A stretch of 64,000 nucleotides of DNA, taken from Aspidiotus rigidus (taxonomy: Eukaryota; Arthropoda; Insecta; Hemiptera; Diaspididae). The notes beneath the pieces were generated by a model. That model made no database searches. It was given only the letters and a program-made list of their open reading frames with translations, and was not told the origin of the DNA. Shown here piece after piece: positions 11,576-23,343 of the stretch. Location of the stretch: NCBI GenBank assembly GCA_035079385.1, contig JAVHKY010000085.1, forward strand, positions 1-64,000, given 5' to 3'. Positions within the stretch are counted from its first letter, which is position 1. Each line of letters opens with the position of its first letter. The translations under genes and the position numbers were made by a program.

Positions 11576-12774
11576 TCGCTAGATCAGAGATGGAAATTAA
11601 CCAAAAAGCGAAAAGCGGTGACATTTTTGTTGAAATAGTACTCGTATAAATAAATTCCCTATGTAAGGTAACACTGTGGTTACTTTTTATAGTTACCTAC
11701 GAAATTATCATTATAAGTTCCGTTCTTGTACATTTCATTGTGTTGTGTGCCTTCTATAATAAAGCATGCGTATCAGTATCTAAAAGTTTTCTCTCTCTCA
11801 ATAGATACCTACGAATATTTGTCATCCCATTTTTATCAATTTTTTGGAAGTGAAAAGCAAAAGAAATGTTGGAAAAACAAAAAGTATAAACTATATAGCA
11901 GAAGTATTTCAATTTTGCGCTTTTTAGTGAAACAAACAACAATCAGAAAAATTAATTGGTTTTTTGACGAGTCTCTCTTGACTGAAATGGATGTTTTCCT
12001 GATGATCATTGTTTTCTAGTCACAGAGTGAAAAGAGTTCGTTCAAGAGAGCTCAAGACACGGGCATCATCCAAATTTGTAGTTTAGGGTTTGCCTAACGC
12101 AGTTAACCAAACGGCGACATTTTTGGAAGCGGAAAGCAGGAGCAAAAAGCGAAACAAATCTCGAAAAAGCAAAAAGCAAAAGGATTGTAAGCAAATCCTC
12201 AATAGAATCATATCTTTTCTTTCACAAAGGGGGATTACATCACATTTCCTCCTCTATTATTATTAAATTTGTCTTTTCATTATCGTTTGTCTCTGTGTTT
12301 ACCGAATAATGTTATTATACATTCAACGCTCTCAAAAGAACGGCCCCTGAACTAAAAAAAAAAAAAATGGTTTGTGACATGTAAGTTGAGCACGGACCTA
12401 AAAACATAGTCACTATTGAAAGATATTTTCTTAATACTCATACTGAAGTCAAAAATGAATTATGCAATTCTGCATTAATTGCTTCCAAGGAAGTTTATAA
12501 TACCGACTTATCTCATACTGCATACGCATAATTCAAATTCTTTTCATACAAATACAAATTTCAAACAAGGGAACAGAACACTAAATAATACAGTTTTTTT
12601 TTTGGATGCAGTACTCATAAAGAAAAAATAATTATAATCCGATTCAGGCCGACCCTGATACTATGTCGCCCGCGACATAGCTTGTTGTTTTATCTAATTC
12701 TTTTTCTATTTTCAAATGAAATGTGTTTATATTTTTCATTGTCTCCACAGTGTACGCGTGATAATAGTAGATTA
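11576..12774. other. No gene recognised
   Basis: AT-rich. The words GCGAAAAGCGGTGACATTTTT (near 11605) and GGCGACATTTTTGGAAGCGG (near 12115) recur, hinting at a small unresolved repeat. No credible coding sequence was seen. Confidence 0.45.
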
Positions 12775-12889
12775 CTGTACAGTGGCGGTAAGTAAGCGAT
12801 TAATGTCGAGTGCGATGGCTACACTCACTGCGCTCCTTCCGCCAACTTCGCACTCGACATTAATCGCTTACTTACCAACACTGTGCAGT
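12775..12889. repeat. Hairpin repeat H1: perfect 29-bp arms
   Basis: Positions 12787-12815 and 12848-12876 are perfect reverse complements (GGTAAGTAAGCGATTAATGT... and its complement). The loop is 32 nt and contains CTCACTGCGCTCCTTCCGCC. Outside the perfect arms, ACTGTACAGTG and CACTGTGCAGT extend the pairing with a mismatch. It belongs to a set of similar small hairpins with GC-rich apices in this window. Confidence 0.8.
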
Positions 12890-15170
12890 ACCCTATTTTA
12901 TTGTATGGTCGTTCGGTAATTTCGTCAGTTGGAGCATGGCCACACTGCAGCGTGCTGCACGTCGTGTAAAGTGCTTTATTTTTCTAGACAAATCAAGACA
13001 TCCACATCAGCCAATCATAGCAACGTTACAGCGCCGCACCACTGTTTACTCGCGTGCAACGTAACACACAACTTACATTCTTCTCCAAGAGATTTTTGAA
13101 CTTTGAGACAAAACATTTCCATTATGAGACCAGACGACGTCCGGTTTTGGATCGGCTTTTTAAAACACAACTTACATTCGCACAAACAGTGATGTTACAA
13201 CGTACTTACCAAACCACTATACAATAAATGTTTTTAAAAGTTTTTTTTTTTTTTTTTTTTTTGGTTGCTGAACTCAATCTCTTTAGTTCGGTTATTGGAA
13301 GAATCACAAATTTTAGTTTTTCTGAAAATGAAAAACCCAGTTCTGAGCAAATCTTGACAAAGATAATTATGTAAATCTGTAGCGTAATACAGCTCACAAA
13401 ATGCAATAATACTTCTGAGATAGCAGTGCGAACACTGAATCAACAAAAAGATTGACATGTCGTAGCTCGAACGATGATAACATCAACCGGTCTAGGCTAC
13501 CATCTAATATGACATATGCCCGCAAACTGCAAACTTTCCCTGCGAGTAGCATATAGTTAGGAGGAGACGGATTTACAGATATTTGTGTGTGTGTGTGTGT
13601 GCGTTACCATTCCACTCAGAATTGAAATTTACGCTAGACAGTCTTCTCACACCGACTTTTTGATTCTTGTCGTTCATAGCACTTCTGAAGGTTTTTTTCT
13701 TGTGCGGTAACTAGAAGTGCCAAGAAGTGTTTGCAGAGCGTGAAAGTAGGAGTTCATCCATAAATAATCCCGGATATTTTTTCCTGGAATGTTTCGCAAC
13801 TTTTTTTATAATAAAGAGGCCTAATTTTCATTGATTATTCTGAGAAAAATAGGTACCTTTAATGTACATTTTACGCGTTTTTCATCATAGTAGAGGTAAA
13901 AATCATATTCACCACGTGAAAGAGCGTGAAGAATACTTTTGTAATGTCATGTCTATACGACGTTCAGACACGTTTCAAAAGCGTTGAATAATACTACCAA
14001 AAAAAAAAAAAAAAAAAAATTAAAAAAATGAAAAATGCATGAATTTGAAATTATACTACTCTGGAAGTATTTTCGACGCTGATCACGATCCGTTGACCGT
14101 TTTTCGAAATTGGCTCTGGTTATCGAGAAATGATCATATTACATTACCGCGAATCATAGCGACGCGGAGCGTATGTTCTCGTACTCACAAAATTCGATTT
14201 ACGATATTTAATTGATTTGATTCTCACTCAGAAAGTGAAGGTTTTTATTAGTTAATAAAATTATTGTGGGATGGAAGGAAGTTTCAAACCATTAAAAAAA
14301 AATTGATAGAATTCAAAAGAAATTTGAAGAGGAAGTAGGCCTACAGTTGATTAAGGTGTTTCTTTAGTCGGGTTGAAGTATATATAATTTGATAGTGGAA
14401 GGATTGGTGACGAATATTATTCATCCTTTCATTTTCATGTTTTATATTTCGAATTTTTATATCCAATTTATCGATGTTCGATCGGAAATCAGTAATTTAC
14501 ATCAATTGAGTCTCAATAGAAGTCTAACTTCAAAATACTAGCGAATGACGTTTTTCTATTACATGAAATTGAGATAATGCGAATTATAATCATTGAAACT
14601 GAAGCCAAAACTTAGCCTTATTTCTTTTCTTTTCAAAACAAACAGCGCCTAAAGCTATATTTTTCGAGATGAGAATTTCGCAGCAACAACCCAAAGCCAG
14701 AAGCTCAGCCAAAAGTCAGCTGTATTCCTTATATTTTTTGAAAGGTAAGCTCACAGTATTACTTTCAAGGTTGAAAGTTAAAGCCGAATGCTGAAGCTAT
14801 ATATTTAAGCTGCAGTGCCCTGGGCACGAACCTCTTCCAGCCTGGCGCGGGCTGCTTGTATACTAGTTCTATGTACTAGGTTTATAACCTATTAGACTTA
14901 TACCAGGCTAAGAACGAGGTGAAGAGCAGAGCGAGTGAGTCCGTCAATCTACTAATAAGATGAAAATTAATATGTTCGATGATTATAATCGTTAGGTATG
15001 GCTCATATGTTGATTGTTGAATTGATAACAATCATATCGATGCGTATCATAGCCTATAACGCGGATCAACTATAGGGGTAGGTATAACAAAGTATGGCGT
15101 TCAGTTTAAGCTTTTGTTTTACGTTGCTCGCCGACGACATTATACATAATGGTAAAACATACGGACGCAC
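12890..15170. other. No gene recognised; homopolymer and GT runs, a TACTAGGTTTATA-type patch
   Basis: Contains T-runs (about 13242-13262), an A-run (about 14000-14020), a short GT run (about 13585-13600) and, at 14860-14910, a patch of TACTAG/TATACCAGG words of the same kind as the array at 27.8-28.7 kb. No supported coding sequence. Confidence 0.5.
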
Positions 15171-15174
15171 ACAG

Positions 15175-15250
15175 TAATAATACTACAATACATTTATTCT
15201 TTCGAGCGACATAAACGCGTGCTCATCTTCAGGGTCGCTGTTTGTACCCT
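15175..15250 (-). mobile_element. Penelope-type terminus remnant with hammerhead-ribozyme-like core
   Basis: Read on the minus strand, CTGAAGA (15226-15232) is followed by one base, then GAGC, a 13-nt loop, GCTC, and GAAA (15200-15203). This fits the hammerhead layout CUGANGA - stem II - GAAA exactly, with a 4-bp stem II. An AT-rich tail follows. Motifs of this kind are known in the terminal repeats (pLTRs) of Penelope-like elements. No coding part of the element remains next to it. Confidence 0.55.
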
Positions 15251-15409
15251 ATTAGTATTATTTATAAGTATGGCGTTGACCTGAATTCGGAACAAAATTC
15301 GAATCAATGGTTTTTCTTGTCACGTCGGAAACATAATTCTAGAAAAAAGATACGTAAATTTTCGTATATTTACGGCTCTGCCGTCGTGCGTACACACAGC
15401 GACTAATCA

Positions 15410-15811
15410 TTTCAAATACGTGAGACATGAAGAGACATTCAAAATGATCTTCATTTATTTGGCTCCGACAAAGTATTTTTTGAATATCGATTGTTCTGGA
15501 CTATTGTAATAGTTTTTGCATGCTTTTTTCATCGAAGAAAAATTCTTTTCGGATCGAACCATCGAAGTAAGCATACAATTAAGAAATGTATGCTTTCTTT
15601 GTCGCGCGCGGTCATACAGCCATAATGTATGCCGATTGAGGTTCTCTTTAGTCTTTACCATTATTACGTGACAAAAGTTTAATGATAGCTTAGACAAAGA
15701 GAAACGCGAAAATAATTTGGGTAAAAAATTGTTGAAAATCATTCTAATTATAGTCGTCTCATACATAAACTCATGAAAAAGTATCGCTTGCAGGTAGCTA
15801 TCTATATACAT
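15410..15811 (-). other. Unrecognised 118-codon open frame plus a phrase shared with 28.8 kb
   Basis: A minus-strand frame (15455-15811) has a basic C-terminal half (KTKENLNRHTLWLYDRARQR, then MKKACKNYYNSPEQSIFKKY). It faintly resembles the basic linker between endonuclease and reverse transcriptase in LINEs, but I cannot identify it. The stretch ATGATCTTCATTTATTTGGC at its 3' end recurs at about 28828. Probably a decayed transposon fragment. Confidence 0.25.
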
Positions 15812-15984
15812 ATATTATATTCATGTACGTATAGTATACAGTATACCAGTAAAAAAAATTCTTATTTTATGGGATATATAAGGACGAATTTTTAATACAT
15901 AATATTATAATAACTTTTAGTTGATTTCGTATCATCTACACAAGCTTTTACAATGGCCCGTACAGGAAACTATACTGATGACAA

Positions 15985-16040
15985 TTGAATGCGCGCGCGC
16001 GCGTGTAGATGTGTGTGCGTGTGTACGTTTGTGTACAAAA
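15985..16040. promoter_or_regulatory. Alternating purine-pyrimidine tract (GC)n/(GT)n in the Dfd 5' region
   Basis: GCGCGCGCGCGTGTAGATGT and further GTGTGCGTGTGTACG text form a strictly alternating stretch of a type able to adopt Z-DNA. The 15990-16400 interval is clearly richer in G+C and CpG than the surrounding DNA and lies 200-600 bp upstream of the Dfd start, as a promoter or 5' UTR would. No transcription start can be fixed; a TATATAAGG at about 15872 is only a possible TATA box. Confidence 0.35.
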
Positions 16041-16572
16041 TTGTACGGCGCGGCGCGACGCAATGCGGCCTCGTGCACCTCATGCACAGCGCGTAGCGTG
16101 TATTATATGTATTATTGAAAATGTACAATATTATTATAAATGGTTCTCGTTGGCACAGTGCGGTGCGTAGTGGAAACTGTAGTTAAAAGCCTTTCGGAGA
16201 AGGGTGAATCTTCTTTATTATGTAGGCACACTGTGCTACTATTGGACGTTTTTCGTTCACGTGACCACCGATTATGCTCGTAGGGCGGTTCGCGTCTTCT
16301 TTGCTTTCGTCGCCGTGGTTGTCTTCGCCATTGAGTCGGCTAACTACGTAGTTTTTGTCAGTGCATTGCGTTGATTGCGTGTGCATGTGAAAAAATGGGT
16401 TCGTGAGTGTTTGAAATATACGCGCAACAACAGATACGGTTTCTCATACGTATTTTCTTTTTTTTTGTTTCTTCTTCTTCTTCTTCTTCTTCTCATTTTG
16501 TTATTATTATTATTGTTATTATTTTCATTTTTCCGCTTATATGTGTATGATTTTGCGTAAAAACTATTTACA

Positions 16573-17497
16573 ATGAGTTCGTTTTTGTGCGCGACTTCTG
16601 CGTATCATCATGCGCATCATGGACCTCTGATGCATGCTCAAGATATGCTCGTCGATCCAACGTATCCACCTAGTGAGGACTACAACCAGTCCAATTGTAA
16701 TTCGTCGGAATTTTTCAACAATCCCTTTTATCCACAAACGCATCCCAACCAATACGATGCTGGCTACTTCAGTAGACATCAAAACACTCAGAATATCGCT
16801 GTGAACCCTTACATGAATCAACATCTTAATGTTGCTGCTACCGTCCCTCCTCATCAATCGTCTTCTTCGATAAATTATGGCAATTATGTACCCACTTCCT
16901 CAAGCGACGCTTATCAAATACCACAGCACACTCATCTACCTGCTCCCTCGGCGAACGATATTTATCAGTTACCTCAACATTTACAGGCACAGCAGCCTCT
17001 TCAGCAGCAGTCAACAGAATTATCGCAACAACCGATGCAACGAGGCTCACCTTTGGTAAGCGTCACGAGCCAAATTATCCAGCGAAGTTCGTCGCCTCCC
17101 TCACACCCTTTAGCCATTAGCGTACATAACCACCATCAGATGATGCAACAGCGAAGTCCACCTTTAGCCAATGTCCACAGCCAGCAAATGATGCAACAGC
17201 GAAGTCCGCCTTTGAGACCAAGAAACGGTGCTCCCAGTCAGATAATGCAGCAACGAAGTCCACCTCTGACTACTATCGGTAACCAGCATCACCAAATGTT
17301 ACAACGTAGTTCACCTCTAGTGAATACCGCCATGAATATTCACTCCTCCAGCGAATCGGAGGCGGGTGACGTGGAATCTGGTAGTTACAGTCCTCACAGT
17401 GGATTGAGCGATCATGATGGATCTCACAACGAGAGAGCCGACTCACCAGAAAAAGTTATCTATCCGTGGATGAAAAAAGTCCACATTTCCGGATTTG
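16573..17497 (+). CDS. Dfd: Deformed (Hox4) homeobox protein, exon 1: N-terminus to hexapeptide
   Basis: Dfd is a nuclear Hox transcription factor that specifies head segment identity and binds DNA together with Extradenticle/Pbx. This exon encodes residues 1-308 plus the first base of codon 309. It begins MSSFL, the conserved Dfd/Hox4 start, and has the Hox4-like VDPTYPPSEDYNQSN at 27-41. A polar Q/S/P/H linker follows, then six QRSPPL-type motifs at about 155-249, an acidic SSSESEAGDVESGSYSPHSG stretch at 258-277, and YPWMKKVHISG at 297-307, the Exd-contacting hexapeptide in its Dfd form. The ATG is preceded by an in-frame TAA at 16558-16560, which fixes the start. The exon ends ..GGATTTG with the donor GTAAGT at 17498, splitting codon 309 after its first base. 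Frames on the opposite strand here are shadows. Confidence 0.93.
17035..17319 (+). repeat. Dfd: Coding repeat: six QRSPPL-type motifs in Dfd exon 1
   Basis: Residues 155-161, 169-176, 190-198, 206-214, 225-232 and 242-249 are variants of MMQQRSPPL, spaced 14-21 residues apart. The spacers (ANVHSQQ, RPRNGAPSQ, TTIGNQHHQ) differ, so this is an expanded Ser-Pro/Gln motif series rather than a clean tandem repeat. Each carries an SP dipeptide that a proline-directed kinase could use (inference). I do not know this series from other Dfd proteins. Confidence 0.8.
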
Positions 17498-17511
17498 GTA
17501 AGTTTTCTTAG

Positions 17512-19655
17512 CAATTTTCGATATTTAGATCTTATCATTTAAACTCTTACATCTGTTATCCAACCTTATATCCTGTTTGCGCGAGAGACAAAACTTTTTC
17601 GCTGTTATCTCACCCGACCAAACAAGCTTTTGGAGAATATCTTCCGAGTTGTTCAGATTGTTATTGTAGATTTTATCTGTGCAGTGCAAGTGCGGTATAT
17701 ATTATTCTTCTTATAGCCGTATATTACCTGAAGTGTACGTAAATGATTTTGTATACATTAGGAAAGCACGAAAAAATTTCCATTACATTTGTATTAGCAA
17801 ATTTCTTAGGAGATATAGGGAGAGAGTATCTATTTTTTCGAGTTGAGAAGTTAATTTCAGAATCATTGAAGTACACATTTTTTAAAATCTTCGTCATAGT
17901 TTTAGAACAAAACTAGTGCACATTTATAATCGTATAAGTGAACATATGATTATTCTCCTTTATACTACTGGAGTATCAGGCTCAAAATCTTGCGGTGAAA
18001 AAACAAAGATGGTAACGCTCACTATACTACACATACTTGTGTAAAAAGTGCAGTTTTTCAAATAGTTACTATTTAAATACGTGGTGTTATTTTTTATTCC
18101 TTTTCATTTTATTTATTTTTATTTTATTTTCTCCTAGTGATAATTTTTACTTTATTCGCGTGATTATTACACCGGAGACAACGCCGGGGTATTATCTTAT
18201 TCTACAGGGATATTTTGCCGACATTTTTGACGTATAGTTGAAGATTCTTTCGTCATCTTATTTATTTTCTTGTACACAGATCTGAAACCAGGAAAGATGT
18301 GAAAAGTTACGAGAAAATATTTGGAAAAAGCCCCAACTTATGCAAACTTGATTTGAACTGTTCCTTCTCGAAACTACAATTATCAAATATAACTTTTGCG
18401 AAGGTATAGCCTCCAATAATTGACAGCATATGTGCTAGTAAAAAAGGAAAAAAAATGAACGGCCACCTAAAATAAGAATCGTCTTCAAGAAACTGCTCTC
18501 ACCGCACCCCTGATTCTCAAGGTATATACCTATGCTTGAACTAAAACGTCAACAAGAATAGTTTTTATCCTAATTCACATTCTGTAAAATCGTGCAAAAA
18601 TTATGATATATTCGATAAAATTGCTTTATTTTTCTTAGAAATGACTACAATTGTTATTGAGGTAGTTCAACACAACATTATGTGTCGACTTTTACCCGAC
18701 AAGTACATTATGAAATGATTCGCTAATTTTCTCATTCAATATACTCACATTTTCACCGACCTTCAACTTTCTGTCCGCACTCCAATTCCAAAAAATTCTT
18801 ACCAATACGTACATTGAAGAATGAAGCACACCTTTCGTCGGTAGAAAATGCTATAAACGCAAAAGTTTTTATTAAAATTGTGAGATAAAGAAGGGAATTA
18901 CTACATCGTATTTTGGAGGCGAGGAAACCATGCAAATAATTGAAAAAAGCATGATTGGGTGGAGAAAGGATTGAATGAAAGAAGACAGAATTTTTATTGT
19001 TGAAGGACCTCAGAAGATGACTTTGTTGCTCATTCGCCGACCTGTCTTAGAAAACAACCTCTAAAATTTAGATTGCAGGATAGATGTCACGAACTTCCTG
19101 AAGGAAACTATGTCTAAAAGAAGGAAGAAACGAAGTTGTTAATTTCAGGCTGTAGTTTTAGGTTTCATTTTGTAGAAAATGATTGCGGTCACAAGAAATG
19201 AAGAAAAAAATAAATAACGAAAAATAAATACCTAAATCGTACTTTTTACATTTTATAAGAGAAGGAGAATGCGTGAGGCCAGTATAGAAGTTTTAGTCTA
19301 AACATCGTTACACGAAAATTCGCACCAGAAAATAAATAACAGTCACATTCTTCTCGCATCTTCATAACGATTTTTAAGATCATGCACAATTATTGTGTAG
19401 AATGACGAATAAGATGTAAAAGCTGAAGGGGAAAGTGAAAAAAAGAAAAAACTCCTTCATTCTCGTAGTTTGGGAGGCCCTACATCACTTGGAGCTTACA
19501 AAAAGACAGGAAACATTGTTGCCGATATTTTTCATTGGTTGATTATCGGATTTTTCATCATACTGTGAGAAAAAACTCTTCGTTTGTCATACTATGATAA
19601 GAGAGATAAACTCAAAATAATGGTGGAAACGTACATTCGATACGTTCGTGCTAAA
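17512..19655. other. 5' part of Dfd intron: no repeats or genes recognised
   Basis: The first 2 kb or so of the intron has no simple repeats or transposon signatures I can see, unlike the rest. That makes it a reasonable place to look for conserved enhancer sequence, but nothing in the sequence proves one. Confidence 0.4.
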
Positions 19656-19659
19656 AAGC

Positions 19660-19797
19660 ACTGTACACTATAAGTGTCGAAGTGGCTCGCATAATTCGTA
19701 CATACTCGCGATACTCGCCTCCGGCTCGTATCGCAAACGTATGTACTCATTATGCAAAATGCCAGTTTCGACACTTATAATGTAATATACTATTTCA
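19660..19797. repeat. Hairpin repeat H2 with AATATACTATTT tail
   Basis: ACTATAAGTGTCGAAGTGGC (from about 19667) pairs imperfectly with the complement near 19763-19783. The loop is GC-rich (CTCGCCTCCGGCTCG). The right flank is GTAATATACTATTTCAC, a tail shared with hairpins at 27.2, 38.2 and 54.9 kb. Confidence 0.7.
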
Positions 19798-20639
19798 CGC
19801 ATGTCTTCCGGGTCCAAAACTACTTATTGAATGGATTTGTTTGAAATTTAGACAAGTTTTCGTTCTGTATTAGAATAATTTATATGCATATAACAAAACA
19901 AAATCGAAAGATTTTATAAATTTGCAGATGCATAAAACAATTATATCATATTACCATCTGAATACGCATCGACCTCGCAGTTTCGAGAAGCTGCACGCTT
20001 TTATCATCAGGACGAACAAAAATTCCTTGAACATCGGCCAAGTATAATTCTTCAATTAAATATTCTTAATGTAAGAGAAAAATTCCTGTCAACTTGTGTT
20101 TCCACGCTTCTCCTCTGATACTACTGCACGGATTTTTCAGAAACTTGGGCAAGTCATTGTGATACGGCTTGAGTGGAGAAAGTACATTTTTTACGAGGAT
20201 TGTATAAGTAATTCTTTAAATATATTTAACTTGAAAAGAAATCTTCCTTTCTCAACCGAATAACTTCGAAATTATTGTACGAACATTTTCTCGCAGTAAG
20301 TTATGTAGTCTTATTCTCGTACTTGAAGTTGTTCACCAGTACCGAATGAATAGTTTTTGAAATATACTCAATTTCGGGGGAAAAAATTGACATGGATATT
20401 ACTCGAACAGGGGTTACTCTAAATGTCAATATATATCGTATAAATTATACGAAGTAGGAACGTATTCAAATATATGAATACACAAATTTGACTTTGATCC
20501 GATGAGTGGTTTGCAAGAAATTTAAAGGAGAAAGAATAAATTTTATCACAATGATAAAGTTTATTAAATCTGATTTATAAGCCGCATAAATCGTGAATAA
20601 CCGTCATGAATTTGGTATTTTTTGGAAGGGTACGTACAG

Positions 20640-20760
20640 TAACATAAACATAGATGGGTCGTCGTTCTAATAACCCCCCCCCCCCCCGTCCTTCTCGTAA
20701 ATATCGAGAAGGATGGAGACACAGACGTGTAACCGTCTTATTAGAACTCGTATTTCGAAA
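20640..20760. repeat. Small inverted repeat with a C-run
   Basis: GTTCTAATAA (about 20670) and TTATTAGAAC (about 20740) are inverted. Between them lie a run of about 14 C and the hairpin CCTTCTCG..CGAGAAGG. Probably a decayed MITE. Confidence 0.5.
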
Positions 20761-20899
20761 ATTATGCTTTTACAAGTAAAGCGATCAAAAGTCGAAAATA
20801 AAAGCTGAAGAATGAAAAGGTCGAAAATAACTCACAAATCGAAAAGTATTTCTGGATGAAATCGAAGTACAGCGACAAATATGAGACGCGAGTTAGAAC

Positions 20900-21480
20900 G
20901 CTGCCGGGTTCGGACGTAATGAGACGACCATCATATCAGGCAACTACATAAAATACATGTACAAAAGAGAACTTAATAAGACCGTAATCGCTATCTTCAT
21001 GGAATTTCATGAGGCGAATGGAGCAGAGACATTAATTAACTGGAAAATGGTACATGTGTCGGATGATAGTAGTGACGAAGGTTGCGGTGAGATCATTCAA
21101 GGGATTCGGACCAATTGATTTGAACGTTGATATAATTTCTACTTCCTCGGCGCGGTTCATGAAGTTCCCTTCGGGATATCGATGAATAAGTTCAGAGATT
21201 ATAGTCGTGTTGATTATCGAGACAATACTTCGCCATTAGGTTTGTTGGAGTTGTATAGGCTGTACGATGTTCGCTAAGCTGTTCTTTGAAAGCTCGACCC
21301 GTCTGACCTATGTATTGAGCAGCGCATTCTGCGTCAAACAATCTGCGTATGTACCAGACTTTTGATCTGATAGAATATTTCCTTAAACGTGGATGAGCTG
21401 GTTTAAGGTCGTGGCTGGATAAAAACCAATGTGGTAGTTATATCTTTTCAGTTCGCGAGCAGTACTTTCGAAGGAGAAAT
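20900..21480 (-). pseudogene. Penelope-like element fragment: GIY-YIG endonuclease region and decayed terminus
   Basis: Minus-strand frames read GFYPATTLNQLIHV, then KSGIYRL, then AQYIGQTGRAFKEQLSEHR, then HCLDNQHD-like text. This is the GIY-YIG homing-endonuclease-like domain of Penelope-like retroelements, closely parallel to the better-kept copy at 40913-41809. In-frame stops interrupt it (for example before GNILSDQ). Downstream on the same strand CCTGATATGATGGTCGTC and GAACCCGG (20905-20940) are a decayed form of the ribozyme-like terminus seen at 40820-40855. Only the 3' part of the element is present. Confidence 0.8.
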
Positions 21481-21679
21481 TCTCTTCCTTCTCCTAAATA
21501 TGCTGATTTTAATATTATTTTGATTCGTAGGCTTATCTCTGTTATTATATGTGCTCTTCTGACTGTCTAAAAAAATATATATTATAAAAAACTTGGTTGT
21601 TTGTAATCTTTTATTAGTAAGTATGATAAGGAAAAATGGAATAAAAAAATGCTTCGATAGCAACCCCCTCATTTCGACT

Positions 21680-22010
21680 ATCGCGCTATATATGATAAGA
21701 GGGAGACTTGAAAAAATGTCGACTCTGGACTTGGAAAAATTTGTACTCTCGAGCTATAATATAATTATGATAGAAGGGCGACTTGGAAAAATTTCAACTC
21801 CCGAGCTATCATACATAGCTCGAGATTTGAGAAAAATTTAGACTCTCAAACTATATTATACTAGGCTTATATTAGGTCTACGCCTTCTTTACGCTAGCTT
21901 TATTTAGGTCTAGGCTACCTTGAATTTTCAATACCGAATCCCATTTGACTCATAAAACAGGTTCCCTGCGTTCCTCGTTTAACTTCGTTAAGGAAGCCGT
22001 CGTTTTTGTG
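21680..22010. repeat. Minisatellite-like patch plus flank, inverted relative to 49.24-49.56 kb
   Basis: Four or so diverged units (ATGATAGAAGGGCGACTTGG, GAGCTATCATACATAGCTCG and similar) are followed at about 21955 by AAAACAGGTTCCCTGCGTTC and CTCGTTTAACT. The same combination appears in the opposite order and strand at 49240-49560, so the two are inverted copies of one larger repeat carrying the minisatellite. Confidence 0.6.
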
Positions 22011-22019
22011 TAACGGTTT

Positions 22020-23340
22020 ACATGTGTAGGGATGCATCCGCGTTCGTGTTATGTTTGTCATGAATGAATATTGTATATTAATTTGGTAAAAGTGTAACAG
22101 TACTTTGTGATGTATAATTTATAGCGGTTCATCTGCGTATTTCCAGTCGCAATAAAGTAAGCGGACTTGAAAAATTTACTAAATTTGAAGTGTATTTTTT
22201 TGTGACCTGAAATTTTCTGAAGATAGGGTATTCCGAAGCTGAAGTTAATCTTTTCGATAAATATTTGAAAATGAAACCCATCTCGTAAGAACCAGATTTG
22301 GAAAATATGAAGTAATCTTAATTTGGTAGATTTAAAAATGAGGGCTAATTTGTAAGCATGCTCCTCTCTCTCTTATTGATAGAACAGGGACACATGGAAT
22401 AAATAGAGAGGCAAACATTCTGAGTTCCTATTCAAGTAAAATTTTTGGTTTAAAAGAGAGGCGAAAAGGTGTACGCTCCCACGGCTTGATGGCGTAAGCT
22501 TTTCTACTTTCGTAGTACGTCGAAACGTAAACTCCCTTAAATTTTACTCGTACAAACGAGTAATTTTAATAAAAAAAATAGTGCGAGCAAAGCCGTTTTT
22601 TAATTTACCACTGTTGTTCTCTGCACGGAAAAATCTTTAGTACTTTTCTACTTTACTTCACTGTTTTTACTTTCCTTAATATAATACATATCAAGTTTTT
22701 TTTTTCTTTCCTTTTCTTCAGGCATATGTATAGGAAAATATCTTTTAAGAAAAATAAAGATAGTGAAGTCTTTCACAACTTGTTCAATATTTGCTTCACT
22801 AGCTACGCAAGTGTAGCACCTTTTTATTTTTTTATTTATATGGCTCATATGAAAAAAAAAATTTCTCACAGATGGAAAACCTACAACTCTCAAACACACA
22901 AAGTTCCTGGAGCTGTAAAATATTCATTAATGAAATATAGGCAATGTGCAAGCGCCTTCAGATAAGAATTCATCAACGGGCAAATGATGATTCCCTATTG
23001 ATTATGAGTTTTTGATGATCATGACTTATTTTTGAATAATCATTATACAAATTTAGTAACTAATCCAGAAACAATCTTCTTGTCAGAATTTCACTCAGTA
23101 AACTCATCGTAAAAAATCTCATTTTCGCCCCTTAACCAAATATAATATACTGATTTTTTACGTTTTCTAGCAAATATTGGCGAATACCTTTTGGAAGAGT
23201 TTGATACACAAGACAAAGTCGAGGCTAGGATGAAAAATTTCACTAGTTGCTGTTCTTTTCTGTTTTGTACGAGTTACATACAATTTATTCAAGAGGGGCG
23301 AATTTTGGCCTAGTTCCTCAAAGTCAATTGGTTCTATAAA
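22020..23340. other. No gene recognised
   Basis: AT-rich intronic sequence. An isolated palindrome, CTCGTACAAACGAG (about 22548), and T-runs were seen, and no supported coding region. Confidence 0.45.
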
Positions 23341-23343
23341 ATT

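Noticed and set aside
16564..17059. Antisense and alternative-frame open frames over Dfd exon 1
   Set aside because: Shadows of the Dfd coding sequence with no independent support.
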